Of a DNA stretch of 64,000 bases, positions 1-12,889 are shown in pieces. Both the position numbers and the translations under genes were made by a program. A model generated the notes under the pieces. That model made no database searches, had not been told where the DNA came from, and worked only from the letters and a program-made list of their open reading frames with translations. Numbering within the stretch: position 1 is the first letter of the stretch; the number at the start of each line of letters is the position of its first letter. Source of the DNA: Sipunculus nudus (lineage: Eukaryota; Annelida; Sipuncula; Golfingiida; Sipunculidae); the NCBI GenBank assembly GCA_026874595.1, contig CM049313.1, positions 57,431,159 to 57,495,158 of the forward strand, written 5' to 3'.

Positions 1-330
1 TTCATATACTGCACATGAAAGAAAATCATATGTGCACCAGCAGCAGTTAATTTGAGAAAGATCAAACAAATCCTCTTTGTGATACTGTGTCCAAAATATA
101 ATCACAGATGGGGCTCTTGAGGCCAGATTAGCATTTGGGCAGGTTCATATTTCACCTTGCAGGCACAAATCATCCCCATGAATTTGAGAGAGATCAAATA
201 TATTTATATAAATTCACTTTGACAGACTTTGTCCGAAATATAATCAAGGACTGTGCTCTAGTGGCCATATTGCATTTGGACAGGTCTGTAATTCAACTTG
301 TAGTTACAGATCTTCCCCATGCAATAGACA
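1..330. repeat. Two diverged copies of a ~132-bp repeat
   Basis: Two units match the large array at 2.6-4.2 kb. Each has the landmarks 'aaatcctcttt', 'gatactgtgtcc', 'aatataatca', 'ggacaggt' and 'aaatcatccccatgaa'. The copies are more diverged than those in the main array, so this looks like an older or separate fragment of the same family, cut by the window edge. The open frame at 135-533 runs through the second copy and is not taken as a gene. Confidence 0.7.
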
Positions 331-2610
331 CATCCGATCGTGACGTCACAGAAACTAGGTCACTGACCACGTGGTGCTCTGTAAGGCAAAACATGGGCTG
401 CGGCAGGCACTGGACAAGCTATTTACACTACAATACCAGTCTGAGTTACGCTTCATTTTTCTCCCTGTTTAGTGTCATTTTGCATATCAAACACCATAAA
501 CCATGTCATTCTAGTGTCCCTACAATTAACTAGTCATTTTAACTCCAGGAGGCCTTCCCTAGAACATTTAAATTTGCAGCTGACAATCCCACCTGGTGTT
601 TAACATCCTTGCATTTAGTCATGGCTAATCAAGAGGTCAGAGGTTTTCACGCTTCATTCTATAAGTATATATTTGTAATATGCTTTCCTACCACAAGTGC
701 AGTTCCATTCGTGTGACATACATGGACAATTTTATTCACTTAATCAGCAGTAAAATGTCAGACTTAATTCCTTGTTCAGACCTATACCTCCCTGACGGGA
801 GTAAACGTTTGTACCGAAAAGGGAGTACAGCCTTCACTTTGGTGGATCATTTCCCATAACAAATCACATTTCAGAGTTACTTTTTCTAAATATGAAATCT
901 TTATATAAGAATAAATTTATCTTTAGACCTGTCTATCAGCTGATCTAAGTTGAGAATGTCCATGGAAGCTTTATCTGATATGACATAATTAATTACTCAT
1001 TTTCCTTAGTTAATTTGAGACTCATAATCTGTAACAGATATACCTCCTTCACTTAATATTCAATGAATGTTTTCATCTTATAGTTTCTTCTTTGTATAAT
1101 TATTATTATAATTATTATTTTTATTATAATTATCATTATCATCAATAATAAATCATAATAATAACTTTAATAATAATATGAATATCATTAATATCAAAAT
1201 CACTCAAAAGGACAAACCCTAGAAAATTTATATATTGTTAATGTTTTTATAGTTATAATCAATTTTACTTTATTTTAATTTTAATTAAATTATATTCAAA
1301 TCATTCGCCACAAAATTTAAACAAAAAATGTAACTTACAAACTTGCACAACACGATGGCTTTTTCTTTCAAACGAGCACATAACGTTGCATTTATCGACT
1401 ACTACACCTAAATAATTATTTAACTGATTACAATACTATACATCAAAGGAAACCATTCTTTACATTGTTTTACAGTTACTCTTCTCGTAATTATTATTTC
1501 AGTCATGGTTCATATGAAGCACTATATAGCTGGTATTAATTTTTTAATATACTAGTGGGAACCCAGGCAAGGTATTGGAAAACATCACTCATTTAAATTT
1601 AATAATGCGTCATTAATTATATAAAATATGGAAGTTTTTGGTGGGAGGTGCATTATTATTGCCCTTGTTGAAATAAGGATTGGCATTAAGATGTGAATAG
1701 TGATTAATGTGCATGGATTTGATGATATTTCTAATATTTATTGGTCCGGGGGACGGGGGGGGGGGGGGGGTGGCATTTTAGACTAACTTTTTATAAGCCA
1801 TACAAATTATGAAGCAGTTAAGAAGGGATCACATTTTGTAAGTGGACAATATGTTTTCCTCAGTGTCAGTTGGTCACAAAAAAAAACTGATATCCTATAT
1901 AAAGTCGTTCAAGTTTGATTGCATGCAGTTTTTTGTACAGTATAAGACATCACTTGTTGCAACACCATACTCACACTCATATTCACATGTATAGGTCTAT
2001 GATGAGCAGCAAAATTTTTGCAAATTTGCAAGATTATAATATACGTATATAAATTTAAATCTACGTGGCACTATTAAATTGTGTTTAAGAGAGGAGACTG
2101 AATTAAAAGTTGAGTATTCTTGTATATTCGGTAGTATTAGTTTTTAGGGGAGACTGCACCATTTAGTGTATTTCATGCAAGTTATAGGCTACTGTTATAA
2201 ATCATGGATTTTTTTTCACTAAAATTAATCATATTTTCAAGTTGTATAAGCTATATGGAAGACAAGTCTTTTTAGATGTTTAAACTATTTTAACATTTCT
2301 GCCCTACGATCTTATATTCACAAGTGTCATCTCTGATAAAACTGACCAAATATGAGCTGTTGCAGGAAATTGGCTTGTCCCTTTTATTTCAATGGGTGGT
2401 GGCCTAATTTATCGGGATAATTAATTGAACTGTGGGCCATGGCAGAGTCTCTTTTATTTTGATACTGATCAAAGATACAGTGATGCTATTATATAGGTTA
2501 TCTGTGTTGATTATATGGCTGGCAGTCACACTGGGCTGTGCTACTTGCCTTACGGCCCAGTGCGCATGCGCCAGTTGGGGGGCTTTGTTTGCAAACATCG
2601 GATGTGTCTA
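331..2610. other. AT-rich stretch, no gene seen
   Basis: No convincing exon or ORF is visible on either strand. It contains a low-complexity ATT/ATA-rich patch at about 1090-1200 and a run of 16 G at 1755-1770. The overlapping open frames at 2404-2623 on both strands have no recognisable protein content. Confidence 0.6.
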
Positions 2611-2614
2611 TAGA

Positions 2615-4395
2615 GAAAGGTGAAACATATCCTCTTTGTGATACTGTGTCCAAAATATAATCATGGATGGGGCTCTTGAGGCCATTTTAGCATTTGGACA
2701 GGTCTGTAATTCATCTTGTAGGCACAAATCATCCCATGAATTTGAGAAAGGTCAAACATATATACAGTGAAACCTCATTTTGTTGAAGTCGACAGGACTC
2801 TCAGAAAACTTTGACACATCCGAGGTTTGACACAAGCTGGTTTTATTTGGTAATAATTTTACTAGAGTTGTCCTGAATAAAGAGTCTGTAACTTTAACAT
2901 AAGTGGGTTATTAAACTTAAGCGAGTTATACTCTCACAATATATCCAATTTGAGAGACTTTGTCTAAAATAGAATCATGGATTGTGCACTAGTGGCCATA
3001 TTGGCATTTTGACAGGTCTATAATCCACCTTTTAGGCACAAATCATCCCCATGAAATTGAGATTGACCAAACAAATCCTCTTTGAGATACTGTCCGAAAC
3101 ATAATTATTGATTGTGCTCTAGTGGCCATATTGTCATTTGGACAGGTCTATAATCCACCTTGTAGGCACAAATCATCCCCATGAAATTGAGAAAGATAAA
3201 AAAAATCCTCTTTGAGATACTTTGTGTGAAATATAATCACTAATTGTGCTCTAGTGACCATATTGTCATTTGGACAGGTCTATAATCCACCTTGTAGGAA
3301 CAAATCATCCCCATGAAATTGAGAAAGATCAAACAAATCCTCTTTGAGATACTTTGCCTGAAATATAATCACGGATTGTGCTCTAGTGGCCATATTGTCA
3401 TTTGGACAGGTCTATAATCCACCTTGTAGGCACAAATCATCCCCATGAAATTGAGAAAGATCAAAAAAATCCTCTTTGAGATACTTTGCCTGAAATATAA
3501 TCACGGATTGTGCTCTAGTGACCATATTGTCATTTGGACAGGTCTATAATCCACCTTGTAGGCACAAATCATCCCCATGAAATTGAGAAAGATCAAAAAA
3601 ATCCTCTTTGAGATACTTTGTGTGAAATATAATCACTAATTGTGCTCTAGTGACCATATTGTCATTTGGACAGGTCTATAATCCACCTTGTAGGCACAAA
3701 TCATCCCCATGAAATTGAGAAAGATCAAACAAATCCTCTTTGAGATACTTTGCCTGAAATATAATCACGGATTGTGCTCTAGTGGCCATATTGTCATTTG
3801 GACAGGTCTATAATCCACCTTGTAGGCACAAATCATCCCCATGAAATTGAGATTGACCAAACAAATCCTCTTTGAGATACTGTCTGAAATATAATCATGG
3901 ATTGTGCTCTAGTGGCCGTATTGTCATTTGGACAGGTCTAATATCCACCTTGTAGGCACAAATCATCCACATGAAATTGGGAATGATAAAAAATCCTCTT
4001 TGAGATACTTTGTGTGAAATATAATCACAGATTGTGCTCTAGTGACCATATTGTCATTTAGACAGGTCTATAATCCACCTTGTAGGCACAAATCATCCCC
4101 ATGAAATTGAGAAAGGTCAAACAAATCCTCTTTGAGATACATTGCCTGAAATAAAATACAGGTTGTCCTCTGGTGGCCACTTATGAATATGGCCAGATCA
4201 GTAATTGAGAGGGCAGTAGCCCTGACTGTTAAACCAATCATCCCTATGAATCTGAGATGGATCAAATATATTCTTTCTGAGACACTGCATGTGAAAGAAA
4301 GTTGCATTGATGGATGGAAGGACAGCCCAACAGAACAACAAGGCGATCACTATAGGGCACTACTTTTCAAGTGGGTCCCTTATAATAAACTTGCC
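2615..4395. repeat. Tandem array of ~132-bp units
   Basis: About ten copies of one unit follow head to tail. The landmark 'aatcatcccc' recurs at 3041, 3171, 3303 and then at about 132-bp steps to about 4091. Copies from 3.0 to 4.1 kb are very similar and the outer ones more diverged. The array ends in a distinct tail near 4345-4400 with 'gatcactatagggc', then 'caagtgggtccctt'. A similar tail closes the array at 62.3-63.55 kb, so both appear to be internal arrays of related mobile elements. Confidence 0.85.
2767..2942. mobile_element. Possible pogo/Tigger-like MITE inside the array
   Basis: The 132-bp array is interrupted by unrelated sequence that begins CAGTGAAACCTC directly after a TA. This start resembles terminal repeats of pogo/Tigger-type Tc1-mariner elements. 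The right end is not clearly matched: I cannot see a good inverted copy, so the boundary is approximate. It has no coding capacity. Confidence 0.35.
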
Positions 4396-4399
4396 CTTA

Positions 4400-5412
4400 A
4401 TATTTGATTCTGTTTATGAACACCATAAATTCTTGATCTGTTATTTAGCATAATTATTACTGGTGCAACGTCTGTTGTATGGGTTATGAGGAACTCAACT
4501 GAGAACTGAGAGAAAAGACACAATTAAATATGTATATAAAACAGACTATACTGTCAAAAAAGATAATATTAAATTAAGAGCAAATGTTATAATTTCTGTT
4601 TGATTGTTGGAAGTGGAGGCTTTGAGGGTATTAAAATAGGTTTGCATTTCTGTTAACACTGGCCAACAATCTTTATTACATACAGTATATGTAAAAAAAT
4701 TCTTTGACATACTTATAATACTCATACTCAAGACAATAACTCATGATGTCTCAGAGTTTAAGCCTTTTGATTTGGCATTTATTCATCACTGACATCATAT
4801 GGTGGTGAGTTTTTGGTATATTTAGTGAAACTGTTAAAAATGGCCTGGTCAAAAATAAAGTCAGCATGTTCTGACAGATTCTTTCAAACTTTTGCACACT
4901 GGTTCATACCTGATGTAGGAACACATGATTAAAGACTTTAATAACATGTGCCCTTGTCTTGTAACAATAAATCATCCTGTAATATTTTCATATATGGGCC
5001 CATGAGGTCCAATATCACATACTGTCATATGAAATCACTGAATGAGCTAAAAATAGTATACTGGAAAGGCTAAAAGAAATGTCCAGAGATGTTTAAATGA
5101 TGTTCAATGTACATGTGCTCTGTTAAAGTAATTCATAAGAGGAGCGTGACTCATGATGTCTCAGGTTAAGACCTTTCAAACTCTGACATAACAGTTTGCT
5201 CATCATTGACATCATATGGTGAGATTTGTATTGGTATGTACATGTACAAACCAATTATTTAAATTAGCGATGTCACAGATGTTCTAGAGAGAAACCTGAC
5301 AGTAAATTAAGATTGGTCACTTCTGTTCAGTTTTGAAATATCATGGAAATCATAAAGAAAAGTTAAGGGATGGCAGGTATGTTGAAAACTACTGATTTCA
5401 AAAGTGTTGAGG
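4400..5412. repeat. No gene; diverged direct repeat pair
   Basis: No coding region is seen. A segment starting 'actcatgatgtctcag' and ending 'tgacatcatatgg' occurs twice, near 4738-4805 and 5151-5220. This indicates an old local duplication. The rest is AT-rich with no recognisable feature. Confidence 0.5.
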
Positions 5413-6318
5413 GATAAGGTTGCAAGATGGCAAACCATGGCTGAATTCTTTTGAATGAGACTAAGATTACATTATCAAAACATCACCTGTTCTTTCTGCA
5501 CTGTTCTCCAGCAGTTTAAGGACTTAATTAATCCAGCTGGAACATAACTCACAAGTGCTCTAGAAAGTCAGGTGTTAACCCTATTGAAAAAGAGCCAAGT
5601 TTTGCCAACCTGTTCCCTTACACCAGATCTTATAAAGAAGGCAAATTCCTCTAAGACAATGACTGAACCCCCACCCCCACCCCCCACCCCACCAGAAGAA
5701 GTTTCAAACCACTGATTAATATAACTGAGATGTGACCATCCTGATAGTTTCATGTGGAGCTAATGTGCCAACAAGACAATGTGGCAACAATACACAATGT
5801 GCCAACAAGAACAAATGTGGCACAGAACTAATGTGGCACCATGAGCTTATAAGGCATCAAGAACTAATATGACATCAAGATCTTATGATGGGCCAGAAGA
5901 CAATGTGACAAAATAAAATAAACATGCAACTGCACCATGAATTGTAAAAAGTGATTTGAGTATGAACCCCTTGTCATTACTGAATTTAAAACAACATGAC
6001 ACTGATATTATAAAACTGACTATTAAACATATATAAATTTTTGTTAAATTTAGGCAGGAATCCTAGAAACTACTTAGTCCAAGATTTTGGGCAAGGTTGC
6101 AAAATGACAATACATGGCTAGAATTCTTTCAAGTAAGACTAAGGCAAACATTAATAAAACATCACCTGTTCTTTCTGCACTGTTCTCCAGCAGTTTAAGG
6201 ACTTAATTAATCCAGCTGGAACATAACTCACAAGTGCTCTAGAAAGTCAGGTGTAAACCCTATTAAACAAGAGCCAAATTTTGCCAACCTGTTCCCTTAC
6301 ACCAGATCTTATAAAGAA
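5413..6318. repeat. Direct duplication of a ~228-bp segment
   Basis: The segment 5413-5640 recurs at 6089-6318 in the same orientation. The core from 'aacatcacctgttctttctg' to 'accagatcttataaagaag' is almost unchanged, while the first 60 bases of each copy are more diverged. A C-rich patch (about 5668-5692) follows the first copy. No ORF spans the duplication. Confidence 0.8.
5755..5905. repeat. Short imperfect repeat of 'aatgtggcaacaag' type
   Basis: A run of loosely repeated 17-20 base units alternates 'caatgtggcaacaa', 'aatgtgccaacaagaac' and 'aatgtggcaccatga'. It lies between the two copies of the neighbouring duplication. It is noncoding. Confidence 0.6.
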
Positions 6319-8845
6319 GCAGATTAATTCCAAATTAGACATGAAAGTAGTCTTTTCACACATGGTAGGTAAGGATTCCATCACTGCCAATGTTTAAAAA
6401 AACCACTGCTTGATAAAAACAAAAGTAGAAAGAATAGCCTGACTCCCAGGCTAGACGCTTAAGCACCTGATGCCAATAGGCAAAACAGACTGGCAAACAA
6501 ATTGAAACAGACTCAACAAAACAAGTACCAATAATATGCAGTAAAATAGCAAAGTGCTATTAGAGTTGCCAGTGATATCTTTGTTTATTAATAAATTTTA
6601 AACAAGTAGTCATATATTATGGGAGCTGATCATGCTGTTTATAATCATATTTATTCAAGAATTTTAGCCTTTTCTTTTCATCTGACATATCATTTGTTAC
6701 GGACATCACACAGCAAAAAAATAATGAAAAGGTGGATAAGAAATGACAATGCATGCTGTTACACTTTATCATTTAATACCACAACACAAAAGTAATTTGG
6801 TAAATATTGAACTGTACACACCAACCAGGCAATTCTGTTGAATCTAGGCAAGGAAGGTGGACCAAATTAAAAATTATAAAAGTGAAAAAAATTAAATATC
6901 AAACAAAAGTAAACACTTGATCAATGATACCTTAATATCTAAGGTCTCAATTTTTAAATTTTCATTAAAATCAAACATCATGACTGAAGTGAAAATTTAA
7001 TCACATGAAGACAATTTGATTTGGATAAAATTCACTTGGTCAATGCACCAAATATTCCTGGAAATTGACTGGAGTTACAATGGTTTGGTCTCCAGAAATA
7101 ATTTTTCTTCATTTATGTGAAACACTTAGGAAAATGTTGAGAGTCATTTGTGATAAAGTCACAGGCAGGAATCATGTGGGAGGTACATTTTCTATGCATG
7201 TTTTTCCTCTTTTTTTTGTTGTTTTTTTTTTTTTGTTTGCATCACCATGTTTTCGAGCTTTTGTCTGTAACAACCCCTGCTGTTTGTGAACACTGTTTAT
7301 TTTTGTTGTTTTAGGGTTGTCGTTTTATTTTTATGCTCATATGGTGATGTAACATATTTATGCACATGTTACTCATCCCACTGACTTTTTTTTTGCCTGG
7401 CAGGTTGCTTTGAACCTGAAAGACTTTGTTGATAGAGTTTTGGAACAAACAAGATCACAAATAACCACTTTCATATTTAAGAGAAACTTATCAACAGTAA
7501 ATCAGTCAATTCCTTAGATTTTGACTCTCTTTATTCTTTTTATCATGGCTGATTTTTCTTGAAAATTTTTTTTTCTTCAAAAGGATACATGGTGCAATGA
7601 CTCAAGAATAAAACAAAATAAAAAATAAAGTAAAATAAGGAAAAAAAATCCCTAAATTTTTGTCCAGTATTCAATGTTTCTTGCTGAATAAAACAATGCT
7701 TTGATCTTGATGTTACTTATGAATTTTAACCTGCATGTTGTGATGAAGTGGTGACACTTGCCCAAGCATAAGAGCAATGTCATTTCTTATCCATGTTATC
7801 ATTATCCACTTAGTGATGTCAATAACAGAGTATTTAAAAAAAACTGACACAGGATGCCAGCGACAAGGCAATGGTCTTTTCATTAGTCTAATAACGAAGG
7901 TGCCAACAGTAAAGTATCATCAAATTGATGCTTCCATGGTCTAAGATTTGTGCTTCATTAACAAGTGATTGGTCTGAAAACCATCAAAGACCATGGCTAA
8001 GGTACAAAAATGTAACAAAAAAGAAAGTGGTCAGAAACCAACTTCCTCCACAAGGATCATCATCAAACCACAGCCTTCACAGGAATATTTTGTCAGGATT
8101 CAACATCTCTTTAAACTCATAAGTACCACAATAACTTATCTTGGCTTCAACTGGGACAAAAAAACTGGGCCACTTATAGAAAGAAAACCTCTGAATGAAA
8201 AAAAAAAACAAAGGATTGTGCTCAAGGTTACCATCCAATTCTAAACACTGAATGACTTGTAGTATCTTTATGTCACAAGGCTGTGCTTAAGTATTTGTTT
8301 GATAAACTGTACTGTTAGAAAATGTTTGTGGAATTCTTCGGCAACATATATATTTATTTACAGATGAAACTTTGATGGTTACTATATAGAATTGCTTCAT
8401 ATATATTCTCATGCTACTAGTCAATTTTAGGTTAAATCAAAAGTTACCCACAAAGGACTTACTGCCTCCATTTCACCTTTTATAAACATATATTATGGTT
8501 ATGAGTGAACATGTTAAATGCAGGTCTATCATATGGAAGATGCCGTAGATTGATTTTCTTTGTACATTTGTGTTTCAATAATTTGTTGAATTATAACAGT
8601 TGTATGGGTGAGAATAAATAATGGTTTCCTTTCTCTCAGTTCTCAGAAGACAGAAGTGTCGGATTACTTTGGTGCTTTTGCTACTCTGCTAATGACAAAA
8701 CAGAGGGAGACAAACTTAAATGATCACTGTAAAATAATATCTGACAATCCTACTTAAATTGCTGACTGACCTTGTAGAAAAGGAACAGAGTCTAGCCCAG
8801 TATATTTATCACTGATGGCTGACCTGGTGGAACAGGTAGACAAGT
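6319..8845. other. No gene seen
   Basis: AT-rich sequence with several T and A homopolymers (for example near 7209-7236 and 7560-7640). Short open frames at 7065, 7925 and 7993 have no recognisable domain and are rich in Lys/Phe/Ser, as expected from AT-rich noncoding DNA. I see nothing else to annotate. Confidence 0.5.
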
Positions 8846-8849
8846 CTGA

Positions 8850-10045
8850 ACAAGTGACCCTTGGGTCACGACACTCAGCAGACTAGGAGGACATTCACAA
8901 AAGGAAAGTTATCATCTGAATGCCAAATTTTGTGTGTGGTATCCCCATTCAGCTGCAGCAATTAAAGTTCTTCAAAAGCAACAAGTCCCAAAAGTTCCAT
9001 GATAATTTGTCAAGCCATTCCCATGAAATCTACCCTTTTTGTATGCAGGGAGCTGAGAATATGTTTCTCATGCACATTTAAGAAGAACATTCCTGGATTT
9101 CAAGACAAAAAATTCTAATCCTGCAGTAAAGTTTTTCATCCAGTTTAAAGTTTTGTCTGGATATTTAAAATGTTTTGGTCAGTGATATAGGTCACTTTGA
9201 GCTAATATTAGGTTTCCATAGAGATAGCCTCAGATGTTTCGCTGTGTAGCACTCAAATTATGGATCACCATGACCTATTTCAGGTTTCCATGGAGATTGC
9301 CTAAGATGTCCCTGTATATAAAGGGTTACTGAAAATCATGTTTTTGGCCCACAGTTTACAATAAACAGGTTACTAAGACCTAATTTCATGTTTCCAGAAA
9401 GATTTGAATGGAGCCCCATCTGTGTAACATAAGAAGATTCTCATTAGAAAAATTTGTGCCATGCCCCATCTGACTGAACGGGTGCTCAAAATCATGCTTA
9501 AGCCTCTAGTTCACAGAATGTAGGTTATCATGACCTAACTTCGGATTCCTATTGAGACTGGCCTAGGACCTCAGCTGATGTACAGCTAGACGGAAGTTTA
9601 TAGGTCACAGGTTATTTCATCCAAAGGTCTCAAAAATAGAGAAAATTTGCCTAAAAATATGAAAGATAAGGTGGTGCCACCAGTCTTCAGGAAAAGATGA
9701 AACACTCCATGATCAATATGCATTGAACAATCATGGTAATCAATGCATTGGTTATTCATATACACTGGAGTTTGTGTTAAGTTTAAAATTATTCTAGGAG
9801 GTACTTTCAAACTCAATAGCTTGAAGATATATGTTATAGTGACCTAATTACAGGTTTCCAATGTTTTTTTTTAAAGAAGATTTTTTATGGACCTCTATGG
9901 GTTTTCTGTTAGAATTTTCTTGGTCGAGCAATTCAGATTTGTGCCCTGTTAATGGACAGAAGGACCGACGGACAGACTAAAGGACAACAGACAAAAGAGT
10001 GTTCACTATAGCTGAGATGAATTTTAGTCAGCAGAGCTTTGAAAA
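8850..10045 (+). mobile_element. Composite interspersed element, full head-to-tail copy
   Basis: It begins with a 'caagtgacccttgggtcacgac' type head and ends with 'ttcactatagctgagatgaa' followed by a 'cagcagagct' tail. The interior holds ~155-bp units with 'ataggtca..gacctaatttcagg', then a ~335-bp type unit with 'ggtctcaaaaatagagaaaa' and 'ccaccagtct'. A 'gacggacagac' stretch precedes the tail. The same head, interior and tail order recurs elsewhere in the window. It has no coding capacity, so it would depend on another element. Confidence 0.65.
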
Positions 10046-11582
10046 AATAAATGCCTTGGGCAAATGATCAAGGAAATTTGGTTCAGAAGTCAAACCTTAT
10101 GCATGGCAAGCTTAAGTTACCTCCTTACAAATAAAATATGTCTATGTTATATATACTTACGATTAAAAAAAATTATACAAATGCATTTATATATATATTT
10201 ATGAATCAGTAACAGATGCAAATAAAGGTGCAACAAATATATAATTATATATATATACAAAAATATAGGGATCCCAACATCTTATTAAAAAATTCTGTGT
10301 TTTGACCAAATTTTAATGCTGTTTTAATGGCAGTTTCCAGGAGTGCCATAAGATATGGCAATATTAAAATTAATTTGTAAAATCTTGTAATTTGTACATT
10401 CTATGGTGTATTCTATTTGTACATCAAAATATATATTGTAAAAAGACCACTTCCTGTACATGAATTATACTTTCTTTTCTGTTCCAAAATGTGAGTGGGA
10501 TCCCTAAAATATACATATATAAATATATAGAGATCGACAGATAAATATAGAGAGAGTGGAGGGAACTTAATTGACATTTTATTCAATAATATTTTCTGAA
10601 TTATAATTTGTAAGAGATTGAAAGATAAATATAGAGAGAGAAGGGAACATTTTATTCAATAATATTTTCTGAATTATAATTTGTATGAGATAGAAAGATA
10701 AATAAAGAGAGAGAAGGGAACATTTTATTCAATAATATTTTCTGAATTATAATTTGTTGCACCCTTATATAAGTGAGTGACTGCCAGGAGCATACATCAT
10801 AGCTGGAATTTAAAGGTACAATAAATATGTAAAGGTACAATAAAATTATTACATAATCAGGGACCATCCGCTCACTTAGTCCCGGCCACATGTTAAACCT
10901 GAAAAGTGTGGCATAATTTAGAGGTCAGGGAATAATATCACGTGAATTTCCCTGGTTTACTGAAAACAACACAACGTCCGGGTAAATCATATTGCCACCA
11001 AAATAAATGCCAAATCAAGTGAAAAATATTTAACAAGCTAATTCCAGCCATGATGCACACAATAAAACTACTAAAAACTAACTACATGAATGAAAAGAAA
11101 TGAGAAATGAATGATATGGTAATGACAGATGGATGAAATGGGGCCCACCCTCCCCCCCAATTAGAAAACCGAAGTAGTACATGTACATTTTTTTCCAAAA
11201 TATACGTGTGACCCAGCCCCTAAGCCCTCCCTCCCCCCAGTGTTCCCAATTTTGAAGCGAAAACAGAAAGTACATGTACATTTTGAAAAATATCTTCTTG
11301 GGAAATTACCAATGAATCTGGTGTCCAGCAAGGACAAGGTTGTGCCCAGAGTCCAATAGGAAATATTTGGTTTTAATTTGTATTGTGTGCTAAAGAGTAA
11401 ATGGGTACAATTTCATTTGTATATTTTGCCAAAGAGAAATTAAGCGCAATTTCCTTTGAATAAAATGCCAAAGAAAAAACTTGAACAATTTAATGTTCTT
11501 CAGATTTTAATTGAATTTTATATATTTAAAATAAATAATGCCAAAAATAACAGTGTTTGCATATTGTTTAATTCAAATATTT
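10046..11582. other. No gene; AT-rich region with small tandem repeat
   Basis: Mostly AT-rich sequence with short (AT)n tracts near 10190-10260 and 10510-10530. It contains a three-copy tandem repeat, described separately. It probably holds the 3' untranslated region of the minus-strand gene ending at 11583; a candidate ATTAAA polyadenylation signal (minus strand) lies near 11483-11490. Confidence 0.45.
10530..10762. repeat. Tandem repeat, three copies of ~73 bp
   Basis: The motif 'acattttattcaataatatt' starts at 10574, 10648 and 10720, each time preceded by 'gataaata.agagagag' and followed by 'ttctgaattataatttgt'. Copies two and three are nearly identical. It is noncoding. Confidence 0.85.
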
Positions 11583-12652
11583 TTATCGATTACCAAAGGT
11601 TTCCGTCAAAATTTCCTTCCATTTATTGATCATTGATCTTACTTTTAATACCTTTTTTGGTCTTTTATTTGTGGACTTTAGGCCTGCTGGTCCTGACTGA
11701 ACACCAGAGGAAGTTGAGGGGACTGGGGAGGAGGTAGTGGGCGGTGATGACGGGGAAGAGGAGGAGGGGGAAGTATAAGAACGAACTGAAGCTGGGGAGG
11801 AGGCGGTGGTAGGATGAAGATGGGTTGAGGCCGGGGCGGAAGTGGAGGGGACTGGGGAGGAGGTAGTGGGCGTTGATGATGGGGAAGAGGAGGAGGGGGA
11901 AGTGCAAGAACGGACCGAGGCTGGGGAGGAGGTGGTTGATGGATGCAGACGGGCTGAGGCTGGGGCTGAGGTTGGGGAGGTGGAAGGTTGGTGTGGGGCA
12001 GGGGTCACAGAGGTGCTAGGGGAGGGGCGGGGACTGTTGGAGGTCATGGAGGGAGTTTTGATGATACACCATGAGGAGAGGGAGGGTGAAGGGGTGGTGT
12101 TTGAGCCCTGGGTGGAGGGGGGAGAAGGGGGCTGTACATGGACTGATGGAACAGGGCTCCTGACAACTTCCCAAGAATCACTATGAGACCCATGAACACC
12201 CACCCTGAGGCGTTTTGCGGGGTGAGAGTCCTCAGAGTCAGTGTCAAAGACACTGCTCCTCTTCTGACCCCGCTGAGCTGAACGATATGCTTCTACAGAT
12301 TCTAAAACCTCCTGAGGAAAGGTATCCTGGCGGTCACTCACTTCGAACAGGACCGCATCTAACTCACTTTGTAACTCATCATTGCGGTCTCTGGTCTGGC
12401 GCAGCTCCTCTGTTGTTGTGGCGTGGTCCTTACGGACCTCGGCCAGCTGGCTATTGGCCCGGTCCAGCTGTGACTGCAGGTCCGTGACTTTTGTGGTCAA
12501 GGACTGGACCTGGACCTGCAGTTGCTGGACCAGACCTGTGGCTGTGGCCAGCTGGCCTGTGAGCTGCGCCTGCACCTGTTGCTGGTTCTGGTGCCCCACA
12601 CTCAGACCATCACCAATCAGTTTGGCCACCACCTTGACCGACTCACTTCTTT
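11583..12652 (-). CDS. Exon 4 (last) of 429-aa coiled-coil, Ser/Pro-rich protein
   Basis: This exon encodes residues 74-429 of the minus-strand gene whose other exons are at 56074-56110, 54401-54451 and 37424-37555. On the minus strand an acceptor (ttccacag) precedes the exon. Its first two bases complete the split codon left by exon 3, so the chain is open throughout. Residues about 95-180 are Gln/Leu-rich with heptad-like spacing and should form a coiled coil. A basic KR-containing patch follows near residue 210. Residues about 240-400 are dominated by Ser, Thr and Pro. A repeat of 43 residues (129 bp; copies at 11721 and 11850) is visible there. The tail is basic (KRPKKVLKVRSMINKW) and ends EILTETFGNR. 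The exon is far more GC-rich and strand-asymmetric than its surroundings. I do not recognise the family. A nuclear, protein-interacting role is only a guess. Confidence 0.7.
11720..11980 (-). repeat. Coding minisatellite, 129-bp units
   Basis: Two near-copies, starting at 11721 and 11850 on the plus strand, begin 'gactggggaggaggtagtgg'; a third diverged unit follows towards 11980. The period is a multiple of three, so it encodes a 43-residue Ser/Pro/Thr repeat in the 429-aa protein. Long spurious open frames in other frames (for example plus-strand 11842-12186) come from this low-complexity sequence. Confidence 0.75.
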
Positions 12653-12889
12653 CTGTGGAATACAGAAAAAGGAAGACCATCTGTGAAAATTTGTAGACAG
12701 GTACTACTACAAGAAGTAAAACATAACTGAGAATGTTTGTACATTTAAATTACATGTCTACATGTTTGTTCTTATTCTGTAGAGCAATTCAAGAAACCTA
12801 GAAGCTACATGCATTCAGAAATGCAAGGGTTAGCAAACATCTACACAGTTAGTATAAGTGCTATACTATTCCCACACTCTTTTTTTGGC

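Noticed and set aside
135-533. 132-codon open frame
   Set aside because: The first half is a diverged 132-bp repeat unit and the rest has no recognisable protein features.
2615-4395. Possible CRISPR array
   Set aside because: Units of ~132 bp repeat along their whole length with no unique spacers, and the DNA is animal.
11842-12186. 114-codon Glu/Gly-rich open frame on the plus strand
   Set aside because: It is the low-complexity antisense of the last exon of the 429-aa gene.
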